Shown piece by piece: positions 58,096 through 64,000 of a DNA stretch of 64,000 nt. Source of the stretch: Heloderma charlesbogerti (lineage: Eukaryota; Chordata; Lepidosauria; Squamata; Helodermatidae); assembly GCA_026122225.1 (NCBI GenBank), contig JANEZZ010001871.1:1426001-1490000 (forward strand). The letters run 5' to 3'. The notes below the pieces were generated by a model that was not told the DNA's origin, ran no database searches, and worked only from the letters and a program-made list of their open reading frames with translations. The number at the start of each line of letters is the position of its first letter. Position 1 is the stretch's first letter. The translations under genes and the position numbers were made by a program.

Positions 58096-60151
58096 TATAT
58101 TATGTAAATACATAAGTTTTAAAAATTTACAGAAGATTAAAACATTGCAAAAAATAATCAACCAAAGAAACAGCAGTGGTGGCAGAAATCAGCCAAGTGA
58201 TGGGAAAGCTTGAAGGAAAGGGTTATTTTTTTATCTGTCAGTAGAAGGAAAGTAAGGATTCTTCTTGGTGGATGTCCCTGATAAAAGCATTCCATAAAGC
58301 GGATGCAACCACAAAAAAGCCCTGTTCTACATCAGTCTTAATTGCACCTCTGAAAAGAAAGATACACAGAATAAAGCAGCATCTTCAGCATTTTGAGGAC
58401 AGGGAAGAACATTTGGGAGTATGTGCTCTCACATGCAGCGCTCTAGAGGGCTGCCATTGTTTTCTTTTTGTTTTGTTTTACTGTGAGGCATAGTGGAAGA
58501 TGATGTCTAAGATACACTGTGCACTTATTTTTTTGAGCCAAAATATAACATAAAAAATGGAACAGTGGGTTCATGCTTTACATGCACATTTTCATATTAA
58601 TAGGGAAACATATTTAAAAATATTTGTGTACATTTTAATACTGTCTTGTTGTTTCATTACCACTGAACAAAAACATGACTTTTTCTTTTTGAGCTACTCA
58701 TATTGCTCCTTAGCAGAAGACTGAATAGTAATAGCTTCATTTTACTAAATAAATAAAAGGGGGGCATCACCATGATGATAACATATAGAAAAATAAACAC
58801 AGAAATTGAACATGCAGGCTGCTTCTCCACCAGGTATAATCTGGTCAATTTACACAAAAGGAAATTAGAAGATTTGCATTTTGTTTAAAATGGCCCAAAG
58901 GTATCCTAGAAAGGGGCATCGTACAGCTGTTATCTTTCTAGCAGCCTCACTTCTATGTTATTATTTAAACTGAATTGTAAGCAGGTGAAAACATAGGTCC
59001 TTTTTTCTGCCTTCTTCCCATCATACTCCACCGTTACCAGTGTAATTTGTTCATGTTCTTTAGGCATAATTTACTGTACATTACATTCTGGCAAACTGGA
59101 ATGGAGGGAGTGAGAAGTTGGTCGGTGATTAATAACATAATAACATTTCTGCGCCTCAGTTGTATGCATGGAAGTGCTTATGAGTATCTGGAATATTGCA
59201 TCTCTGTGTTTGGGTTAAAAAAAAATATCTGCTGGAAAAATCAAAATGTTCTGCACATGACACTGATAGTTACATATGTATTATTTATAAGCTAGATGAT
59301 CTTGGACATGTCACAACTTCTGTTACATCCTTGTTCAAGAACTTGCCAGTGTCCTGGAGGTACAATAACCTCACCAAACATATAAAAATTATATTGTTCG
59401 TTTCCTTTACATTGTTAATATTTTTCCCTCAACTCAAAATTGTTTCAAAAGTCAGCATGTTAAAGCTTGTCAAATGTAATACTATTTTACTTTTTAGCTT
59501 TTGAAAGCTGGTTCTTATATTTCTTTGGCAAATACCTAGGAAACTTTTAACAGCCTTTCCCGTTCCCTTAAATGATTTCATCAATGAAGGGGAGTTTTAC
59601 ACTAAGAACTGTAGTTGAATTTCCTGCAGCTGTAAATTGAATGAAAGAGTCATACTGTGGAGCTTTATGTAAGTAAGAACTGCAGTTCTAAGAAGAAGAA
59701 AATATGAGGTACCAAACTTGTAAGAAATAAAAACGCAGATGGCTAAAATGATGAATTCCAGAGGATAATATGTTCTTAGCACCATCCTTAAATTCAGCAT
59801 TTTATTCACCTGCATTTACACGTCTTGTAAGGGTGGTTCCTTTATCTCATTTCTCTTCCCTCTGCCCCAAACTTGAATTATCAGTCCATTGTAGAATATT
59901 GTTTGTTTTTTTGTACTGATCGCTAACCTACGTATCACTTCATCCAAGGGCTCTAAATTTGTAGCTTCCTAGAACTACATTGAAATACAAGGAACAGCTG
60001 TTTAAACAAGTAGCCATTATGAATTCAGCTTGATATTTTGCTAGCTACCATAGTAACCAATGTCAGATTGCAGTTCTTACCTACGCAAAACTCCAAAATT
60101 TATTCCAGACCAGGGAGCTCTTCTGTGCCCCAGTGGTCTGAGATAGATGTG

Positions 60152-60685
60152 TGTCAGGGTTGGATCGGAGCCCAGAGAGCCCCAAAGCAGTTCTGATTCT
60201 GAGGAAGAGTTAGAGGAGAGGAACACGGGAGAGGAACCCGCACGTGTTTCAGAGGAGCAGCCACGGGGAGAGCCCCTCCCAGTAAACATTCCTGAGAGTG
60301 ATAGTGACCCTGGCAGGGAGAGGGCAGAGCAACAGCAGTTTCTGGACGCTAGACACCGGCGCACCCTCAAACGCGAGATGGCGGGCGCTGAGAGGTGGCA
60401 CTCAGCCCGTTTGGCGCAACAGCAGCAGCCCGATGCCCCACGGGAAAGGGGTGGACTCTCTCCTCCTAGTTCATAAGTATAGCGGTTTCCGGCTTTCCCT
60501 CCAACGGAGATCAACTGAGGTTAGAGCCCCCGAGTAGGCTGCTCTCTTAAGTCTCACTCTAGGATCAAGCAATTAGCATCTGCATTAGGTTGAATGGGAA
60601 TAAAGCCTTGGAAAAGAACCCTATTGTCTGCGTGTTGATTCTGGCTACCTGAGGATTTCAGAAGGCAGCAGGCGACCTCCTGACA
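60152..60685 (+). mobile_element. Solo LTR B
   Basis: Starts TGTCAGGGTTGGATCG and ends CTCCTGACA. It is flanked by ATGTG at 60147-60151 and 60686-60690, an exact 5 bp duplication. An uninterrupted frame runs from its second base to 60476 (107 codons), starting VRVGSEPREPQSSSDSEEEL. By chance the left duplication supplies an in-frame ATG at 60147. A poly(A) signal AATAAA at 60599-60604 precedes a gccttgg segment shared with LTR C, marking the R region. Confidence 0.95.
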
Positions 60686-61371
60686 ATGTGCTGATGTGTT
60701 TCCCTCTTGAGGTGACTTCTGACCTTGGGGGTTGAGAAAGAACTCTTACTGCCCCTTTTGTCTGATCCTAGGATAGTTCATTTCCACTCATAGCCAGGCC
60801 GTTTGCATTTTTGTATGCTGTGTCGGTCTTTACTAGCCTAACATAGGAAAACCGAAATGGTTCTGGCCAGGGTAGGTATAGGAAATGCTTTGTAATCAAG
60901 TGCTTGGAAACTATAGTGCCTTAACATATGACCTTTACATTTCAAGAGGGAGGGGGAAGTAGTAGGTAATATAATGTCACAAACCATGTGTCAGCATATG
61001 TGTTGTGCCTGTTTCTTATAAAATGGGGGGGGGCAATTTTAAAGTGCAGACAAGAGGGGGCTCTGGAGTCTTCCCTACCCCCCCTCCCACCCAGTTGATA
61101 TTCTGGTATTGGAGCCACAATGGGAAGAAAATGGTTGGGGAGCAGCAGTTTTGGGAGTGTATGTGAAAAGCATGGAGAGTGAAAGAGGTTCAGCAACCAC
61201 CGCCCCATAGTCTCCTGATCATCATCGCTGGGAGCTCTGTAGGAAATCATTAGCATGTTGATTCTGACATGCAGTCCTGCTGCCATCATATCTAGTTTAT
61301 CCTTGAGATTAGGTAAGTTATCATGAGTACGTTGCTGTATTTTAACTGAAAAGACTCTTTGTTTCCAACAG

Positions 61372-61504
61372 TGGTATTTAATCGAACACGAAGCATATAA
61401 GGTGAGCTTGGCATCATCCTTGTACTTCGCTGGCTTGCTTATTGGAAATATAATGTTTGGCCCATTGTCAGATAAACTGGGCAGGAAGCCTGTGTATTTA
61501 ACAG
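61372..61504 (+). CDS. SLC22A15-like: SLC22A15-like transporter, coding exon 3
   Basis: After gtttccaacag the exon encodes WYLIEHEAYKVSLASSLYFA then GLLIGNIMFGPLSDKLGRKP and VYLTG. This is helix 2 and the cytosolic loop with the major facilitator signature G-x-x-S-D-K-x-G-R-K. The SLC22 pattern of a Trp after an acidic residue, then 'K' before helix 2, is also present. The exon ends in phase 1 before GTAAGA, so the Gly codon is split. The remaining ten helices must be encoded beyond the window. SLC22A15 proper or a sauropsid paralogue are both possible; the 'like' label reflects this. Confidence 0.9.
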
Positions 61505-61807
61505 GTAAGATTATAGGGGAAACTGTGTCTCTGACAAGACTTCTCTGCATGTTTCCATTCTGGTTGCTAATAGTAATTATTATTTTTAGCATTAAAGCCA
61601 TCCGATCAATGTTAATACTTTGAGATATATGTATGAACTTTCTGGACGTTATAAAACTGTAGCATTCCAGAATTACTTCACAGAAGTATGACATTAAAAG
61701 ATAATGTCTTTTAATGCCATAAAATTATTATTAAATAATTATTAAATAATGTTAATTAACTGCAAAATTAAACATGGTCAAGATAAGATCAATACCACAT
61801 ATTAGAC

Positions 61808-62655
61808 CGAGGTACTTTTGGTGGGAGACAAGAGGAGGCTGGGGGATGTTGACCTGGTGTTGAATGGGGTACAGCTACTCTTGAAAGACCAGGTCCGCAG
61901 CCTGGGGGTCATTTTGGACTCCCAGCTGTCCATGGAGGCTCAGGTGTCAGCTGTGAGCCGGACAGCGCTGTATCAACTCCATCTGATACGGCGGCTGCGC
62001 CCCTTCCTTCCCGACCATCTGCTCCCATCGGTAGTACATGCCCTGGTCTCCTCTCGTTTAGACTACTGTAATGCGCTCTACGTGGGGTTACCCTTGAAGA
62101 CGGTTCGGAAGCTGCAGCTGGTACAGAACGCGGCGGCTCGCCTGATTAAAGGCAGCCACCGGCGAGATCACATCACTCCAGTGCTGAAGGAGTTGCACTG
62201 GTTACCAGTTGTTTTCCGGGCCAAATTCAAGGTGTTGGTTTTGACCTTTAAAACCCTATATGGTTCCGGCCCAGCCTATCTTAAGGAGCGCCTCCAGCAA
62301 CACCAGACAGGCCGCTTAACAAGATCAGCCTCGGATGGCCTTCTCTCTGTCCCATCAGCCAGGACAGCTAGACTGGTGGGGACGAGGGAGAGGGCCTTCT
62401 CTGTGGTGGCCCCCACTCTGTGGAACTCCCTCCCTAGGGAACTCCGTCATGCCCCCTCTTTAATGAGCTTCCGTCGTGCATTAAAAATGTGGTTGTTCAG
62501 GCAGGCATTTGGGGTGGTTAGGGTATTTTAAAAAAAAAAAATTATGGTAAAATTTTATTGTTTTAAATTGTTTTATGGTGGGTTGTACATCTCCCAGAGT
62601 GGCTGGGTGACCAGTCAGATGGGCGATTAATAAATTTAATAAATAAATAAATAAA
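61808..62655 (+). mobile_element. Young 5'-truncated L2 LINE
   Basis: An uninterrupted frame to 62531 (237 codons from the first ATG at 61818) encodes the end of the L2 reverse transcriptase and C-terminal domain: RSLGVILDSQLSMEAQVSAV, SSRLDYCNALYVGLPLKTVR, KLQLVQNAAARLIKGSHRRD, HITPVLKELHWLPV and TFKTLYGSGPAYLKERL. The 3' end has the short gggtgaccagtcagatgggc tail and an (AAATAA)n terminus. The absence of stops suggests a recent insertion, but the endonuclease and the catalytic part of the reverse transcriptase are missing. Confidence 0.95.
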
Positions 62656-63052
62656 ATAAATTAGGGAAAAATTATATTTCAATACAGCAGTGAGATTTTA
62701 TAACAGATGTACTTCAGCGTCTCCCAGGTTATATTGACTCATCCAATACATTCTGAATGAAAAGAAAAATCCTCATTAGGAAATGTCTATTATGCACATA
62801 TTTAGCTGTATATCATAAGTGTTTTTAGACGGCAATCATATGTACACTTACCAGGGAGTAAGCCCCATTGAACATAGTGGGGCTGTTCACATGTAAAGGC
62901 AGGAAATTGGCAGTTAATTAACATTAATCATCCCACGATTTGCTGCAGCATGTGCTGGGTACATTCCTCAGCATTTTTTAATATTCAATTCCTGATCAAG
63001 CCAATAGGGGGTTGCTACATGACATCCAGATGTGGACACCATAAATTCTTCT

Positions 63053-64000
63053 TTGTGTTCTCTGTGCATCACATATATGGGCTCTGTGCCTGCGCAGAGT
63101 CTCAGTTCGGAAAACTTCTATAGCTGAGGAACATGATTGTTTGGCGATGTCAGGGTGGAAATTGAGCCCATAGAGCCCCAGAGCAGTTCTGATTCTGAGG
63201 AAGAACAGCAATCCGTGAGAGAGGAGCTCGCTCATCTCTCAGAAGCTCAGCAGCTGGCAGAGATTCCTCCTGCCAGCATTCCTGGGAGAGATAGTGACCC
63301 TGGCAGTGAGAGAGCACTGGAGGGGGGCTTGCTGGATGCTCGGCGCAGATGCAGGGAGCGACGACAGATGGAGGGCACTGAAAGGAGGCGCTCCTCTCGT
63401 TTGGCGCTAAAACAATGGTCTCGTCCCGAGGACCCAAGGGAAAGATGGAGGATCTCTCCATAGCCCATAAGTTCAGAGTCTTCCCGCGGTTCTCCTTCAA
63501 ACGGGGACCAATTGCCTTACCTGGAGCTTAGGCTACTCTGCTATCTATCCCCAGTGCACTTCCTTGCTTAGTCACTAGTGATTAGTATCTGTAAGAGTCA
63601 TAAAGTAATAAAGGAATAAAGCCTTGGAAAGAATACTCGTCGTCTGTGTCCTGAGTTGGCTACTGGAGGGGACTGCAAGAGGCAGCTAGGGCGCTCCTGA
63701 CAGGCGAGAACCCTCCCCCACCGTCCACTGCACATGTCCCTGCAGGTTCCCGCCCGTTCCCCCAGTTCTCTTTTGACCGCTGTAGTGGTTACCTCATCGG
63801 GAACTTCTTCCAGTCAGATCGATTGTTTTTCCTCAATTCCTGAGGCTCTGTCCTTTTTCTTTAGTTTTTATTCCTCCTGTTCTATTCTTCCTCTCATATT
63901 TTTTCAGCTTTCTCATTGGTGTTCTTTTTTTATTGTTTTCGCGATCATTGATCGCTATCCGCCTTAGACGGATGGCCCCACGGGCCCCCTTTCGAAAGTG
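63053..64000 (+). repeat. Unassigned repeat interrupted by LTR C
   Basis: Bases 63053-63147 (ctgtgcatcacatatatggg, aaaacttctatagctgagga) and 63703-63830 (ccactgcacatgtccctgca, ctcatcgggaacttcttcca) join into the sequence of the repeat at 17041-17225. The part to the right edge (tgttttcgcgatcattgatc, ccgccttagacggatggccc) may belong to the same element. Its class is unknown. Confidence 0.55.
63148..63702 (+). mobile_element. Solo LTR C
   Basis: Starts TGTCAGGGTGGAAATTG and ends GCGCTCCTGACA, with GGCGA at 63143-63147 and 63703-63707 as the exact 5 bp duplication. An uninterrupted frame runs from its second base to 63463 (104 codons), starting VRVEIEPIEPQSSSDSEEEQ and ending in an Arg-rich tract (RRRCRERRQMEGTERRRSSR). 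Poly(A) signal AATAAA at 63615-63620. It is the closest relative of LTR A and the best preserved frame of the four. Confidence 0.95.

Larger units (their letters stand above)
56762..61371 (+). other. SLC22A15-like intron 2 (GC-AG)
   Basis: A 4.6 kb intron with donor GCAAGT and acceptor ttccaacag. It holds the old L2 end and LTR B. In 58100-60140 I see only AT-rich sequence and no recognisable element, and in 60700-61370 nothing beyond a short G-run. Confidence 0.75.
61505..64000 (+). other. SLC22A15-like intron 3 (5' part)
   Basis: Begins GTAAGATTATAGG after exon 3. It holds a young L2, a short MITE at about 62832-62885 and LTR C inside an unassigned repeat. No further exon is found before the right edge. 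Confidence 0.8.

Noticed and set aside
62142..62655. L2 frame as a domesticated gene
   Set aside because: It ends with the usual L2 3' tail and A-rich terminus and lacks the 5' part, so it is a plain truncated insertion.

Overview
This is nuclear DNA from a vertebrate, most likely a squamate reptile (lizard). The exons are vertebrate, and Bov-B (RTE), CR1 and L2 LINEs, tRNA-derived SINEs, palindromic MITEs, LTR retroelement copies and a Tc1 transposon occur side by side. That repeat mixture is typical of squamates; Bov-B in particular points away from birds. Species-level placement cannot be made from this window.

Two host genes lie on the + strand, head to tail. (1) REEP3, an ER-shaping protein: coding exons 3-8 are present at 13697-13773, 14096-14216, 14412-14525, 22416-22566, 23735-23886 and 29546-29602, with a 3'UTR that probably runs to a poly(A) signal near 32.9 kb. 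Exons 1-2 lie upstream of the window, so bases 1-13696 are read as intron 2. The reading phase is intact throughout and encodes the last 223 residues. (2) An SLC22A15-like organic ion/zwitterion transporter: exon 1 (48474-48557) sits in a CpG island, followed by exon 2 (56615-56761) and exon 3 (61372-61504). The rest lies beyond the right edge. Both genes contain one GC-AG intron with the same donor context (AG|GCAAGT).

The remaining sequence is introns and a 15 kb intergenic interval full of mobile elements. Main items: a CR1 copy with a SINE nested in it (5.2-7.0 kb); a complete but frameshifted Tc1 transposon with ~222 bp inverted ends (14.8-16.5 kb); a decayed L2 (25.4-28.1 kb); an inverted duplication with ~665 bp arms (33.2-34.9 kb); a near full-length Bov-B (40.9-44.1 kb); an L2 tail split by an LTR and by a hairpin-rich hAT-like element (44.4-46.2 kb); a second CR1-clade LINE split by an LTR (50.2-52.7 kb); and a young L2 (61.8-62.7 kb). 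Four related solo LTRs, each with an exact 5 bp target-site duplication, carry an open frame that starts at their second base.

No novel multi-gene system is visible. The most unusual structures are the LTR-embedded reading frame, the multi-hairpin element at 45.26-45.92 kb, the inverted duplication whose outer break lies inside a MITE, and the two GC-AG introns.
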